A DNA stretch of 64,000 bases from Paralithodes platypus (taxonomy: Eukaryota; Arthropoda; Malacostraca; Decapoda; Lithodidae). Position 1 is the first letter of the stretch. Each line of letters opens with the position of its first letter. Positions 24,480 through 35,279 of this stretch are shown here, one piece after another. A program made the translations under genes and the position numbers. The stretch lies in contig CM064572.1 in NCBI GenBank assembly GCA_032716605.1, positions 42,855,897-42,919,896 of the forward strand, in the 5' to 3' direction. The notes below the pieces were generated by a model. It saw only the letters and a list, made by a program, of their open reading frames with translations, had not been told where the DNA came from and did not search any database.

Positions 24480-24628
24480 TGTGTGTGTGCATTGTTTTTA
24501 TGTTGTGTTGTCCCTGTTCGGGCTCTGTCTCGAATCGGCCACTCCTAGAAAACAAAAACTAGATAAATAAAACAAATGGGGAATGGGCCTGACTAAACAG
24601 ATTGATAGATAGATAGATAAATAGAACA
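24480..24628 (+). mobile_element. 3' end of a Z-family LINE with (GATA)n tail
   Basis: GGGCTCTGTCTCGAATCGGC, AATGGGCCTGA and a GATAGATA tail match the 3' end of the LINE at 31440-33060. Only the last ~150 bp is present. Confidence 0.7.
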
Positions 24629-24718
24629 TAACTATTTTGAGTACGGAGTTATAATAGATTATTTGCTATAAAGCCATGCATTTGCCAATCCTGGTAGTGT
24701 ATCGCAATATACTGTCCT

Positions 24719-24740
24719 GGGGGGGGGGGGGGGGGGGGGG
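24719..24740. repeat. Poly(G) tract
   Basis: It is an uninterrupted run of more than 20 G. Comparable runs occur at 33122, 34508 (C), 53408 and 62246 (G). Confidence 0.9.
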
Positions 24741-24823
24741 TTGTGAAATACCAATCATATCGCAACCTAATGAAACTCACTGGCCCATTATCCAGATTAC
24801 CAAATGGCATACGAGAAGGTGTA

Positions 24824-25034
24824 CAGTTGCGCTAATAAGTAATGTCTCGGCACCAAGTATGTTTTGATCAATAATTAGTATCGGCAATATCTAAGCTTGA
24901 TTTCTTCATATCGAGTGAACTATTCAAACAGTTTCCTACACTTACCGACCCTATTCAATATCTGATATATATTAATACAGCACAGAGCAAGCCAAACGTA
25001 ATGACAGCTGGGACATGACTTATTAGCGCGACCG
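24824..25034. mobile_element. W-family MITE (mariner-type), copy 1
   Basis: A TA dinucleotide flanks both ends (24822-24823 and 25035-25036). Ends are CAGTTGCGCTAATAAGT and, inverted, CGGTCGCGCTAATAAGTCATG. A CAGT-like terminus with TA duplication is typical of Tc1/mariner. At 211 bp it encodes nothing. Confidence 0.85.
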
Positions 25035-25074
25035 TACATATGTCAACATCAGCTCGGTAAATAGCTACATAATG

Positions 25075-25394
25075 TATGTATGTATGTATGTATGTATGTA
25101 TGTATGTATGTACTCAGGCACATAGACCATTACTGGGGGTGGCCGACTCGAGACAGAACCCGAGCAGAACGAACATTCAAGGGTTCCAATTCTCAGGGTC
25201 TGAGACAACTTTCGCGCTCCTTCGCCCCTTTCTCTGTCTCGATGAGTAGGCACATTTTACAAGGGGAGGAGGATTCCTAGGCTCCTGCCCCCCAGAAAGA
25301 AAAGTAGGACATTAAAAGGGACAGACAGAAACGGCTAAGGTTGGGTAGAGGATGCCAAACCTCACTCTAGATAGGACCAGCCCTCACCCATATA
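25075..25394 (-). mobile_element. Z-related LINE 3' end with 12-bp target duplication
   Basis: AGCTACATAATG occurs at both edges (25063-25074 and 25395-25406). The left edge carries the tail, (TATG)n on the plus strand, as expected for a minus-strand insertion. GGGGTGGCCGACTCGAGACAG links it to the Z-family 3' end. It is 5'-truncated and shows no RT motif. Confidence 0.8.
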
Positions 25395-25454
25395 AGCTAC
25401 ATAATGGACATGTATGATTCTAATAAGGACAATTTGTATTTTTTATTTCTGGTA

Positions 25455-25665
25455 TAGTCGCGCTAATATGTGATGTCTCGGCACGAAGTATGTTTTGATC
25501 AATAATTGGTATCATCAATATTTAAGATTCTTTTCTTCATATCGAGTGAAATATACAAAACTGTTCCTTTACTTACCCACCCTATTCAACATCTGACAGG
25601 CATTAATACATCACAGAGCAAGCCAAACGTAATGACAGCTGGGACATGACTTATTAGTGCAACCG
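25455..25665. mobile_element. W-family MITE, copy 2
   Basis: TA flanks at 25453-25454 and 25666-25667. Ends TAGTCGCGCTAATATGTGATG and, inverted, CGGTTGCACTAATAAGTCATG align with copy 1. Same length (211 bp). Confidence 0.83.
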
Positions 25666-25667
25666 TA

Positions 25668-26024
25668 CAGTGAGTCCACAACGCTTAATACAGTACACTC
25701 GGATACCATAGTCGCTAGCACACTCATACAAATTCGTGGACTTCACCTATTTTTTATTATGGAAGTATATACCTAGAAACGAATTTAGTATTAACATTAT
25801 CTATTAGTCAACTACAAAACTATATACAGTATAGTTACTATTTATTGATAAGCAAGTTCTGTCCAAACATCAATCCAGATAGTTATAATTATTGCATAAA
25901 CAAAAACATAGGGGGTCTACCAATTCTTATGAGTGGGTTAGAGACTATGGTATCCGACTGTACATTGCATTTTAGTGCAGTTTTTTTCGGGAAGACAATC
26001 TTTATTCGTTGTTTAAAGGGAGGT

Positions 26025-26028
<4 letters not shown>
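25668..26028. other. Unassigned AT-rich DNA
   Basis: No repeat family or credible ORF is recognised up to the (CT)n tract. Confidence 0.4.
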
Positions 26029-26093
<65 letters not shown>

Positions 26094-26155
26094 TGTCTGT
26101 AGGAATGCATATGCTTGCTTTCATGCCTTTGTACCCGGCTAATAGGGCGTGTGCA

Positions 26156-26189
<34 letters not shown>

Positions 26190-26192
26190 CGC
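26029..26192. repeat. (CT)n and (GT)n microsatellites
   Basis: (CT)n fills about 26029-26092 and (GT)n with GCGCGC follows at about 26158-26191. ORFs over them are low complexity. Confidence 0.95.
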
Positions 26193-26204
26193 ATATGCTT
26201 GCCT

Positions 26205-26950
26205 TCATGATTGTGTACACTGCTACTTGGGCGCGTTCATTATTCTCTGTATGTGTGTATGCATGTATGTATATGTGTATGCATAATGCTTGTGTACACC
26301 GCTACTCAGGTGTGTGTATGTATGTATGTATATGTGTATGCATATGCTTGTGTACACCGCTACTCAGGTGTGTGTATGCATGTATGTATATGTGTATGCA
26401 TATGCTTGTGTACACCGCTACTCAGGTGTGTGTATGCATGTATGTATATGTGTATGCATAATGCTTGTGTACACCGCTACTCAGGTGTGTGTATGTATGT
26501 ATATGTGTATGCATATGCTTGTGTACACCGCTACTCAGGTGTGTGTATGCATGTATGTATATGTGTATGCATATGCTTGTGTACACCGCTACTCAGGTGT
26601 GTGTATGCATGTATGTATATGTGTATGCATATGCTTGTGTACACCGCTACTCAGGTGTGTATGCATGTATGTATGTGTATGCATATGCTTGTGTACACCG
26701 CTACTCAGGTGTGTGTATGTATGTATGTGTATGCATCTGCTTGTGTACACCGCTACTCGGTGTGTATGTATGTATATGTGTATGCATATGCTTGTGTACA
26801 CCGCTACTCAGGCGTGTGTATGTATGTATGTATATGTGTATGCATATGCTTGTGTACACCGCTACTCAGGTGTGTGTATGTATGTATGTATATGTGTATG
26901 CATATGCTTGTGTACACCGCTACTCAGGTGTGTGTATGTATGTATTAGTT
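26205..26950. repeat. 58-bp minisatellite, about 13 units
   Basis: Each unit has GTGTACACCGCTACTCAGG followed by alternating GTGTGTATGTATG and ATATGTGTATGCATATGC. Because 58 is not divisible by three, the lack of stops leaves all three plus frames open over hundreds of codons. Those ORFs are products of the repeat. Confidence 0.95.
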
Positions 26951-26999
26951 CCGCTTTCACACACACACACCACCCCGGCACTCAGACACAGACGCTCGT

Positions 27000-27391
27000 A
27001 TATGCATTAGCTTAATGAGGGTACTATATACCTCTGATGCAGCCTTAATGAATCATTACTGTGGGGTAAGGATGGGGAGAGGACGAAGTACCAATGAATG
27101 TGAATTATGACATCAACGTAACACTGAATCAATTACACTTACTTGTCATCACTTGTTCTCATTTCCTTAGCCTAATGAGATAACTATAGTCCGTTTCTTT
27201 TCAACTGGCGGTAAATTGCAAAGTTCCCATCAAGATTTCTCGGATATTTTGAAGATTTTGTAGTGAAATATGGTGCTACCGTCAGGTGAAATGAAACAGA
27301 GTATTGTATTATATAACTATGCCGCACCCTTGATCAATCACACCGAGTTGTAATGAAGGAATACCACGGAATGCGAAGTATAACATTACAC
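27000..27391. repeat. Locally duplicated unclassified sequence
   Basis: Segments with TTCCTTAGCCTAATGAG, CTATATACCTCTG and TACCACGGAATGC recur at 27775-27820 and 29055-29140. A host unit of a few hundred bases therefore appears to be repeated here and invaded by X and Y elements. No ORF is found. Confidence 0.5.
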
Positions 27392-27760
27392 TTAAGGGGG
27401 TAGTGCTTGTTTTTTGGGCGATACTTATTCATATATTTATATCATTTTGAATTTCCTCGCTAGACCTCCACCAAGCTTAAAAAAACACCGCCTATACCCT
27501 CTTTCAAGATGAATTTGTACATTTTTCTGTAGAAATATTTCCCGGCCGAAGGCCGTTTCCTTATAATATGACAGGCTGGCTATCGCTCACCAGGAAGAAA
27601 TCGATACCTAAACGACACAGGTCTTAATATTGACAAAGTAAATGGGGCGAAAGGTCTCAAAATCGCCAAACTAGTGGACGAACGTCTTAAAATCGCAAAA
27701 CTAATGGGTCTAAGCATGAGGGAGAAGGGGGTCCAGAAAAAGCAAGCACCTCCCCTTTAA
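27392..27760 (+). mobile_element. X-family MITE (complete reference copy)
   Basis: It is bounded by TTAA at 27392-27395 and 27757-27760. Ends are GGGGGTAGTGCTTG and, inverted, AGGGGAGGTGCTTGC. The body shows GACCTCCACCAAGC, CCGGCCGAAGGCCG, GGCTATCGCTCACCAGG and CGCCAAACTAGTGG. It is about 365 bp and non-coding; TTAA duplication fits piggyBac- or Kolobok-type mobilisation. Confidence 0.85.
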
Positions 27761-27823
27761 CCGTCATCGCTGTTCTTATTTCCTTAGCGTAATGAGGGAA
27801 CTATATATACCTCTGCCGCCCCC

Positions 27824-28038
27824 TTAACCCCTTCTTTATCGGCGACGTGTGTTATTATTCATTCTAGCTATATTTATACGATATTATGCAGCTTAAGAAG
27901 GATCTGTGGTAGTTGAAAGGGTTGGTTGAGATACTTTGAAGCTTTATTATTGCTAGAGGTCCTTCTTAAGCTAAATTATATCGCCTAATCGTATTCGGAA
28001 TGTAATGAAAAGGACGTCACCGGTACTGTACAGGTTAA
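27824..28038. mobile_element. Y-family MITE
   Basis: It lies between TTAA at 27824-27827 and 28035-28038. The left end reads CCCCTTCTTTATCGGCGACG and the right end GGACGTCACCGGTACTGTACAGG. The interior carries TTATGCAGCTTAAGAAGGAT and GATCTGTGGTAGTTG, shared with other Y copies. Its right end is the template for the adjoining 35-bp repeat. Confidence 0.8.
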
Positions 28039-28471
28039 GGTTAGATGGACGTCACCGGTACTGTACAGGTTAAGGTTAGAAGGACGTCACCGGTACTGTA
28101 CAGGTTAAGGTTAGAAGGACGTCACCGGTACTGTACAGGTTAAGGTTAGATGGACGTCACCGGTACTGTACAGGTTAAGGTTAGATGGACGTCACCGGTA
28201 CTGTACAGGTTAAGGTTAGATGGACGTCACCGGTACTGTACAGGTTAAGGTTAGAAGGACGTCACCCGTACTGTACAGGTTAAGGTTAGAAGGGCGTCAC
28301 CGGTACTGTACAGGTTAAGGTTAGAAGGACGTCACCGGTACTGTACAGGTTAAGGTTAGAAGGACGTCACCGGTACTGTACAGGTTAAGGTTAGAAGGAC
28401 GTCACCGGTACTGTACAGGTTAAGGTTAGAAGGACGTCACCGGTACTGTACAGGTTAAGGTTAGATGGACG
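28006..28471. repeat. 35-bp minisatellite derived from a Y terminus (about 13 units)
   Basis: The unit joins the Y right end (GGACGTCACCGGTACTGTAC) to AGGTTAAGGTTAGA. The first unit is the natural end of the Y element plus its TTAA flank. Units differ mainly at one base (TTAGATGG versus TTAGAAGG). Confidence 0.92.
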
Positions 28472-28784
28472 TATTTATTTGTTCATGTGTGGATCATTTA
28501 CAGATTTTTTTTAGTTTCTCCCTAGATCTCAATCAAGCTTAAAAAAACAATCCCGTGACCCTCCTTCAAGAAAAATGTGTACAGTTGTTCGATAGAACAA
28601 TGGCCGGTTCCTCTTAAATTACAGGCTTGCTATCGCTCGCTAACATGAAAAAGTCTTAATATTGACAAATAAATGTGGCGAAAGGTCTTAAAATCGACAA
28701 ACTAATGGGCAGAACGTATTAAAATCTGGAAACTAATGGGGCTATACATGTGGAAGACCAGAACAATTACCCATCTCCCCTTAA
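28472..28784 (+). mobile_element. X-family MITE fused to the minisatellite
   Basis: The X body runs from about 28475 to a TTAA at 28781-28784. The 5' terminus (GGGG...) is missing where the 35-bp array ends, and CGGCCGAAGG is shortened. Confidence 0.78.
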
Positions 28785-28840
28785 TAAATCATACCGGGAT
28801 CTAAGGAAAAAACTGACAGGGAATCCGAACTTTAAATTTG

Positions 28841-29051
28841 CCCCTTCAGTACCGGTGCCGTCCTTTTAACTTTATTCTGGCTACTATTAAACGATGGTAT
28901 TCAGTTAAAAAAAGACCTCCAGCAATTATCAGGCTTTGAACGATCTCACTTAACCCTTTTTACTACCACAGAACCTTTGTAAACTACACACAATCGTCTA
29001 AATATGACTAGAAGAACATTCAAAAGACGTCGCCGGTATAGAAGGGGTTAA
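28841..29051. mobile_element. Y-family MITE
   Basis: The left end CCCCTTCAGTACCGGTGCCG and right end GACGTCGCCGGTATAGAAGGGG precede TTAA at 29048-29051. The interior is in the opposite orientation to 27824-28038 (CTCCAGCAATTATCAGG). Confidence 0.75.
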
Positions 29052-29156
29052 TATGGTGTAAGGAAGGTATACCACGGAATGCAAAATACAGTGTAGCTTA
29101 GACTCGTACCACAGTGTAAGGATGGAGAGATGATGGACAAAAATACTGTATCGATT

Positions 29157-29369
29157 TTAAGGGGGGATGATTAACTTTTTGGTCGAGTTTTTAATGTATT
29201 AATTATTTGTCTAGTTTCCATCCCTAGACCTCCATCAAACTTTAAAAAAAAAACATCCATTAGATCCCCTTTCTAGAAAATTTTGTACATTTTTCGGTAG
29301 AATCTGAAAACTAATGGGTCTAAACATGAGGAAGAAAGGGGACCATAAAAACGACCCATCTCCCCTTAA
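29157..29369 (+). mobile_element. X-family MITE with internal deletion
   Basis: TTAA at 29157-29160 and 29366-29369 bound both X ends. The middle, from CGGTAGAA to TCTGAAAACTAATGGG, is deleted, leaving about 210 bp. Confidence 0.8.
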
Positions 29370-29575
29370 CAGCAATAAAGAACAGTAACTTTAATTACGC
29401 ACCATATAATTTATGATACTAGTGTGTATTTATATTCTTCTCAAATTCATAACATGTTGGGAATTAAAAGTAGAAGGACCATTTATATGACATATGACTT
29501 GATGGGCTAATCAACATTAATACATATTCATAATTCAAATTGATCTCCATTTAGAATATTAATTGGAAAGAGTTG

Positions 29576-29577
<2 letters not shown>

Positions 29578-29618
<41 letters not shown>

Positions 29619-29706
29619 TATATATATATAGATAGATAGATAGATGGATAGATAGATAGATAGATAGATGGATAGATAGATCGATAGATAGATAGATAGA
29701 TAGAAC
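29578..29706. repeat. (TA)n and (GATA)n microsatellite
   Basis: Alternating TA from about 29578 to 29630 passes into GATA/GATG repeats to about 29704. Confidence 0.95.
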
Positions 29707-30440
29707 ATAATTAGTATGAAGAACGCAATTAAATTCAAGGAAATAAATAATGGCGATTACTATTTAGTTTTCGTTGATATGTGTGCATTATTATATTTGC
29801 TTCACGTACCAAAATAATAAAGTGCAAGACTGAAGGCAACATACCAGCAAGAGATACAGGAAGGAGCTTGATCGAGGGGGAGAGAAAAATAATAAACACA
29901 CACAATATTTCTACGATGACAGAAAAATGGCCCGAATGAAATGGAGCTGAACGTTGGCTTTTGAAATGGGAGGGACTGTATAAGAAGAGAGAGAGAGAGA
30001 GTGAGAGTGAGTGAGTGAGTGAGTGTGTGTGTATGTTACGGAAACATATAGTGTTTACGTAAGCTAGAATAATATATATTATAGACAAAATTAATATATT
30101 AATTTAATTAGGTCGTCAGAGTATGGTTTTGTGTGTGTGAGAGAGAGAGAGAGAGATATTTGTATTTAATGAGAAACATCATCATATATTTTAATTGGCT
30201 CGAAGAAATAACATGATCACCAATATCAAAATATCATATTGAAATCAGCTGTGAAAATTGACATGTCCTGTAAATACAAACTATCAATATCTTATAATTT
30301 ACGAACTCCACATTGCTTCCTAGACCTTAAAATACCTTTACAAAATGTGTGTTTGCTAGAGTGTACTACATATATCCAAGTTTGTACTCAAAAGGTCAAA
30401 CTGTATGTCCCAGATTGTTTTTATTATGTTTATTTTGATT
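29707..30440. other. Unassigned AT-rich DNA with GA/GT tracts
   Basis: It contains (GA)n and (GAGT)n near 29987-30028 and 30139-30157. Short ORFs on both strands have no recognisable similarity. Confidence 0.4.
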
Positions 30441-30690
30441 TATATGTGGATGAGGGAGACAAAGGGCAAAACTGCCTGTAGCGAGTGCCTCCCCCATAGT
30501 TGAAAGAGTGACAGGGCCAAAATCAAGGAATGTTAGAGCCTGTATATACTGTATATCCACGTTTGTATTATAAGGGTGGCCGAAATGTGTGTGTTAGAGT
30601 GTACTGTATATATCCACGTATGTACAAGAAGGGGAAAATGAGGGTCTTAAGAGTATATTGTACTGTATATATATCCATGGCGGGGTGTCT
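30340..30690. repeat. Diverged ~60-bp tandem repeat
   Basis: Four units share TTAGAGTGTACTGTATATATCCACGT-like words (about 30353, 30530, 30593 and 30650) and an AAGGGG or AAGGTC segment. ORFs over it follow from the repeat. Confidence 0.6.
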
Positions 30691-30936
30691 GATACCCCAG
30701 AAAGGTGTGCAAAGCAAGTTAATTTGGTGTCAGCGCATGACGTCAGCAGCAGCCAGCTGCTTGGTGAGGGATGCAAACGTCAATCTGAGTCAAGCTCTGG
30801 TGAAGGCAAGAGGTGTTGCTCAGCTAGCTCCCTCCCTCCACACTCTACAGCTCCCTTGGGGTATCTCACACCCCACTTCTCGCTTTGGATGTATGTAACT
30901 ACAAAATTGTATTTCTCTAGTTTTCAACAGGTTCGT

Positions 30937-30986
30937 GGCCACCCCTTCGGGGATCACGGCGTCAGGCAATAGATAGATAGATAGAT
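30937..30986 (+). mobile_element. 3' tip of an RTE-like LINE with (GATA)n
   Basis: GGCCACCCCTTCGGGGATCA, CGGCGTCAGGCAATAGA and a GATA tail are identical in form to the 3' end of the LINE ending at 56715. About 50 bp is present. Confidence 0.75.
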
Positions 30987-31439
30987 TAAATTCCCACATT
31001 CTAGTGCACCTGTTGTGACTGTATAACCTTAATATTGTGCATCAATAAATTCCCCATCATTTTATGGTTGATTTACAGTAATATGACAGTATTCACCTTT
31101 TCATACTAATGTTTATAATACACTGCGTTTCTTTACTTTTCAACAGGTAAGCATGGATGTTCTTGTGTTCTGAGTGCACAGTGAGTTCCTCCATCATCAG
31201 GCCATCAGCCTCTAGTGTTTCAACTAGCTTGGTCAGTACATTGTTTTTTCTACATTTTTATATCAAGGTAATTATATAATTTAGACAATTTCATACCAAA
31301 GTGCCTGCTAATATTCATGGAAACTTGTTAAAAAATGCTTCAGATGATGGCAAGAAAGCCAAAGATTATTTTTGTACCATTGAAGGCTTAATATAATTAT
31401 GTCATATATATTTTTTACAAATGTATTTATCTTAGGAGG
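30987..31439. other. Unassigned AT-rich DNA
   Basis: TTTTCAACAGG occurs at both 30922 and 31138, suggesting a local duplication. A splice-acceptor-like stretch is present, but no coding exon can be supported. Confidence 0.35.
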
Positions 31440-33060
31440 AGGATAAAGTGTACGGAAGTTGCAATAGAAGAAGAACAGTGCGGTTTTTAGGAGGGGAAGA
31501 GGGTGCGTGGATCAGATATTTGCAGTAAGACAGTTATGCAAGAAGTATTCAGAGAAACATAAGGAGATATTTAGGGCTTTTATAGATTTGGAACAGTGTA
31601 TGATCATGTGGATCGTGAAGCAATGTGGGATGTGTTAAGGATTTATGATATTGGAGGAAATTTGTTAGAAGCAGTTAAGAGGTTTTATGAAGGGAGCAGA
31701 GCGTGTGTTAGAGTAGGAAATGGTGAGTTGAGTGAATGGTTTGAGGTAAAGGTAGGTTTGTGGCAGGGTTGTGCAATGTTACCATGGCTGTTTAAGATGT
31801 TTATGGATGGTGCGGTGAGGGAGGTAAAAATGAGAACTATGGGAAGAGGATTGGGTTTATAGAAAAGAATGGTAGAGATTGGGAGTTGAATCAGTTGCTG
31901 TTCGCTGATGACACAGCGTTGGTGGCGGATTCTGACGAGAAACTGCAGCGAGTATTCAAAGTGTTTTGGTGTGGTTTGTGGGAGGAGGAAGCTGAAGGTG
32001 AACTTCAATAAAAGTAAAGTACTGGTGTGTAATAGAGGTGATCATAGGGTGAATCGAGATGTTAGGCTGGATGGGGAAATATTGGAACAAGTAGAGTGTT
32101 TTAAATATCTAAGAGGAACGATATGCAGGAGTGGAGGTATGGAAATAGAGGTAAAACAGAGTGTGTGAAGGAAGTAAGGTTTTCGGAGCAATGGGAAGTA
32201 TGTGGAAGAAGAGAAATCTCGGAATGAAAGTAAAAAGTGCAATGAATCAAGGAATTGTTGTGTCACAATGATGTATGGGGCTGAGACATGTGCTCTGAAG
32301 AAAAGGAGAGAAGAAAGCTGGATGTGATGGAGATGAGCTGCTTGAGGAGTATGTGTGGAGCTACTCGTAGAGACAGATTGAGGAATGAAGAAATACGTAG
32401 GAGAGTGGGCAGCAGGCACATTTGTCAGCCAGAGTGGACAGAAGGGTGTGTTGAACGAATGGAAGATGAAAGGCTTAAAAGAGGAATATGTGAGTCAGAT
32501 ACAAGGGGAGATAGAAGGGCAGGAAGACCCCCATTGAGATGGAGATACTGTGTAAGACCAGCTTTGGATGATAGAGGAATGACTATAGATCAGGCAAGGG
32601 AAGTGGTAATAAACAGGAATGATGGAGAATGCTTGTGAATAGAGGAGTGAACAGGTGGTCATTTGGGGGAAGGGGTCGGACCACAAGTTGGACTAGATAA
32701 TAGTCCATCAGGCGCCTGGCCTGGGGAGACGGTTTATATGAAGGGAGCGCCTGGAAGTTTGGTGGGCGAGCTTGTGACTTCGGCTCCGCTTTATGTCTGC
32801 CTGCCGAGATCGGAACCTCTCAGGGTGGTTGGGGGCCGGGAGAGTGCTGGAGGGACCTTGGTGACCCTGGTCTCTGGGTCTTCTCCTGGATAACCTAGAT
32901 GTGTGTGAATGTGTATTATGTTTTTGTGTGGTCATTGTTTTCGGTTGTGTTTTGTGTTGTCCCTATTTTGGCTCTGTCTTGAGTCGCCCCCCAAAACAAA
33001 TAAAAATAAATAAATATATAATAAAAGGGGAGATTGGGCCTGAGTATATAGATGAATGGA
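31440..33060 (+). mobile_element. Z: 5'-truncated RTE-like LINE
   Basis: It contains a broken RT domain, a C-terminal region and a 3' UTR that ends in GGGCCTGAGTATATAGATGAA. The 3' UTR (32640-33050) recurs inverted at 50290-50610, and shorter ends are at 24480, 25075 and 47370. The endonuclease part is absent. Confidence 0.82.
31500..32640 (+). pseudogene. RTE-like reverse transcriptase remnant (Z)
   Basis: Pieces of one ORF occur in successive frames (31596-31862, about 31860-32010, 31970-32168, 32288-32638). They carry YDHVDREAMW, VKVGLWQGCAMLPWLF (motif B region), LFADDTALVADSD (motif C, intact), LKVNFNKSKVLV and FKYLRGTI. A C-terminal part follows with EMSCLRSMCGATRRDRLRNEE and GRPPLRWRYC. 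This layout and the EMxCLRxMCG segment are typical of arthropod RTE-like LINEs. At least three frameshifts abolish function. Confidence 0.82.
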
Positions 33061-33472
33061 TATTTTACTACACTATCTGTTTAATAACTGCAGAATCTTG
33101 ATGGGAACTTTGAAAAGAAACGGGGGGGGGGGGGCGATTTGGGAACTTAGATGATTTAGTTGGTTAAGTATGGTTAGGTTAGGCATGGTTTGAGTAATTT
33201 TTAACAACAAATTTGTGCTGTTTGTTGACTATTTTCATCCCAAAGTTTCAGAATGTATTTATTTACACATAAATTCATACAAATGCTGTGGTTGAGTAAT
33301 ATAAAAATTGTGATTTTCAAATATATTTAAAATGTTTCTCTTTAGAAAAACCTAAATACCTAACTTAACCTCTCCTAATCTCTCATCATATAATTATAGG
33401 AAAGGTTTAGGGTAGGATTTTAGGTTATTTTAAAGCTAGAGTTTAAATAAATACCGTTTATAGATCAGGTAT
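33061..33472. other. Unassigned AT-rich DNA with poly(G)
   Basis: A G13 run lies near 33122. AATCTTGATGGGAACTTTGA (33091-33110) occurs inverted near 27210-27240. No gene is seen. Confidence 0.4.
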
Positions 33473-33578
33473 GAATGATTCGATTATGAAAACGGGTGTT
33501 GTGATCATTAGCGAATTGAATTGGAGGCGAAGTGACCGTGTTGTGGAAGTAGAAGTAGGGAAGGAGGACATGTATTAA
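33473..33578 (+). repeat. Direct repeat D, left copy, beside X
   Basis: About 106 bp, from GAATGATTCGATTATG to GAGGACATGTATTAA, matches 33885-33990 with scattered substitutions. X sits between the copies, entering at the terminal TTAA of this one. Confidence 0.8.
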
Positions 33579-33884
33579 AGGAGTATGGTTCACTGTTATT
33601 TTAATGTATATATTATTTGTCTAGTTTCCTCCCTAGACCTCCCTCAAGCTTTAGAATAATAATCATTTGTAAATTTTTCTGTAAAAAAAAATCCCGGCCG
33701 TAGGCCGGTTCTTCCAAAATTACAGGCTCACTATCGTTCACCAGGAAAAATATCAAGACCCAAATAGCACGAAAGGTCTTTATTATTGATAAATAAATGG
33801 GGTGAAATGTCTTAGACTCGCCAAACTAATGGGGCAAAACATCTTAAAATCTAAAACTAATGTGGCTAAACATAAGGGATAATT
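33575..33884 (+). mobile_element. X-family MITE, 3'-truncated
   Basis: It starts at TTAA 33575-33578 and shows CCCGGCCGTAGGCCGG and CGCCAAACTAATGGGG. It ends at CTAAACATAAGGGATAA without its last ~40 bp, where the second copy of D begins. Confidence 0.8.
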
Positions 33885-33990
33885 GGATGATTCGATAATG
33901 AATACGGGTGTAGTGATCGTTGGCGAATATAATTGGCGGTGAAATGACCGTGTTGTGGAAGTGGAAGTAGGGAAGGAGGAAATGGATTAA
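33885..33990 (+). repeat. Direct repeat D, right copy
   Basis: It is the partner of 33473-33578 and ends in TTAA (33987-33990) with no X after it, so it looks like an empty site. Confidence 0.78.
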
Positions 33991-34647
33991 GGGGAGTGTG
34001 AGAAAACTTATGTGTGTGGGAGGTGGCTTAATTACTGAGAGAGAGAGAGGGAGAGTGAGTGAGAGAGGCAGTTAGACACAAAAATGGAAAGATGGAATAT
34101 AAAACAAAAAAACTATACATCAGTAAGAAAGAGAGAGAGAGGAAGGTGTCAGTTTGAAAAGAAATCAGGAAAAGTAGAAGAAAAACAAATCAACTAAACA
34201 TAAGGAGCAAAGTCATACGTCGAAAATATAAATGCATAAATATATAAAATTGGGCTTAAGTGAAATTTGAAGTTACACCGAAGCCAGAAAAGTATGTATA
34301 GATTGAATATATATATATATATAATTATATATATATAAACAGGCCCTCTTAAAAAGGTCCACAAGTAAATCATTTCCACCCAGCCTCGCAGACACGATAA
34401 AACCATAAAAGAAAAGTTTACGACGCGTCCTATTTTCGATCACGTATATCTCCACGACGTGAACAAACTCCAAATAAAAAAAAGGGAACCCCAAAAAGAC
34501 TTCTCCTCCCCCCCCCCCCCCCCCCCCCCCGTCTTAGGCCTCCAGCGGGGGGTAATCAGGCAGCCATAACTCGCGGGGGCCGGACCATTTTGGGGGCCGA
34601 TTTGGTCCATTATTTTTCCCCTTCCTTGACCTTCTCCTCCTCCTCCT
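33991..34647. other. Unassigned DNA with (GA)n, (TA)n and poly(C)
   Basis: (GA)n lies at 34037-34070 and 34130-34142, a TA tract at 34308-34340 and a C run of more than 20 at 34508-34530. No supported gene. Confidence 0.45.
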
Positions 34648-34859
34648 TTAAGGGGATAGTGGCTGTTTTTTTGGCCTATTACTTCATATATTCATTTATG
34701 TTTTAGTTTCTCTCCGAAATACTGTTGCAACACTTGGAACAACAGTGTTTTGATGGCGGGTGCCCAACCTCGAAAGGGGTTGAAATAGGGGAGCTATCCC
34801 CCCGCCAAAGGCGGCTTTCTAGGGCCTTTCCTAGCTGATGCTGAGAGGATTGGGTTCTA

Positions 34860-35275
34860 GTCATGTGGTGATGGGCTGGCCTATCAGAGTGAGAACTGAG
34901 CGATCTCTGCCATACCCATAGCTTACTCTGACTGTTCGTTTTACTTATATATTTTCTAGATCTCAAGTGACGGCGTCTCTTCCGTGGATCGATCTCCCAA
35001 TCTACCAAGATTGGAAGCCAAAGCGTCACATTTTTCCTTTGCCCCTCAACTTTCTCTTCATAATTGCTGAGGGGCACAGGGCCCTGGGTGGGGCTTTGGT
35101 TTCCCGGCGTTTTCCGCGCCCTCCTCAGCTCCCCGCCATGGAGTGGCTTCGGTCATCCAGGCTTTATTGTGGTCGGCAGGGAGGGTACTGTGAGGGCGCT
35201 CGGTTATGGCCTTGGCCTTGCTCGGGGCCTTGGGGCTGTTCGGACCAGGCAGCTTGGGGAAGGACAACAACACAA
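34860..35275 (+). repeat. K-family dispersed repeat, copy 1
   Basis: It is closely similar to 38425-38850. Both copies keep parallel reading with TASLPWIDLPVY, DWKPKRHIF and GYGLGLARGLGA, though this copy is frameshifted near 35065. The GYGLGLARGLGAVR end resembles LGYGLLYGLRAVR, readable in minus-strand fragment 45821-46440. It may therefore be the 3' end of a Jockey-like LINE. Function unknown. Confidence 0.55.
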
Positions 35276-35279
35276 CAGT

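Noticed and set aside
29735..30088. ORF of 117 codons with hydrophobic stretch
   Set aside because: Part is (GA)n translation and the rest shows no family motif or splice context.
33155..33190. Telomere-like GGTTAGGTTAGG
   Set aside because: Only two units of the arthropod TTAGG repeat; too short to mean anything.
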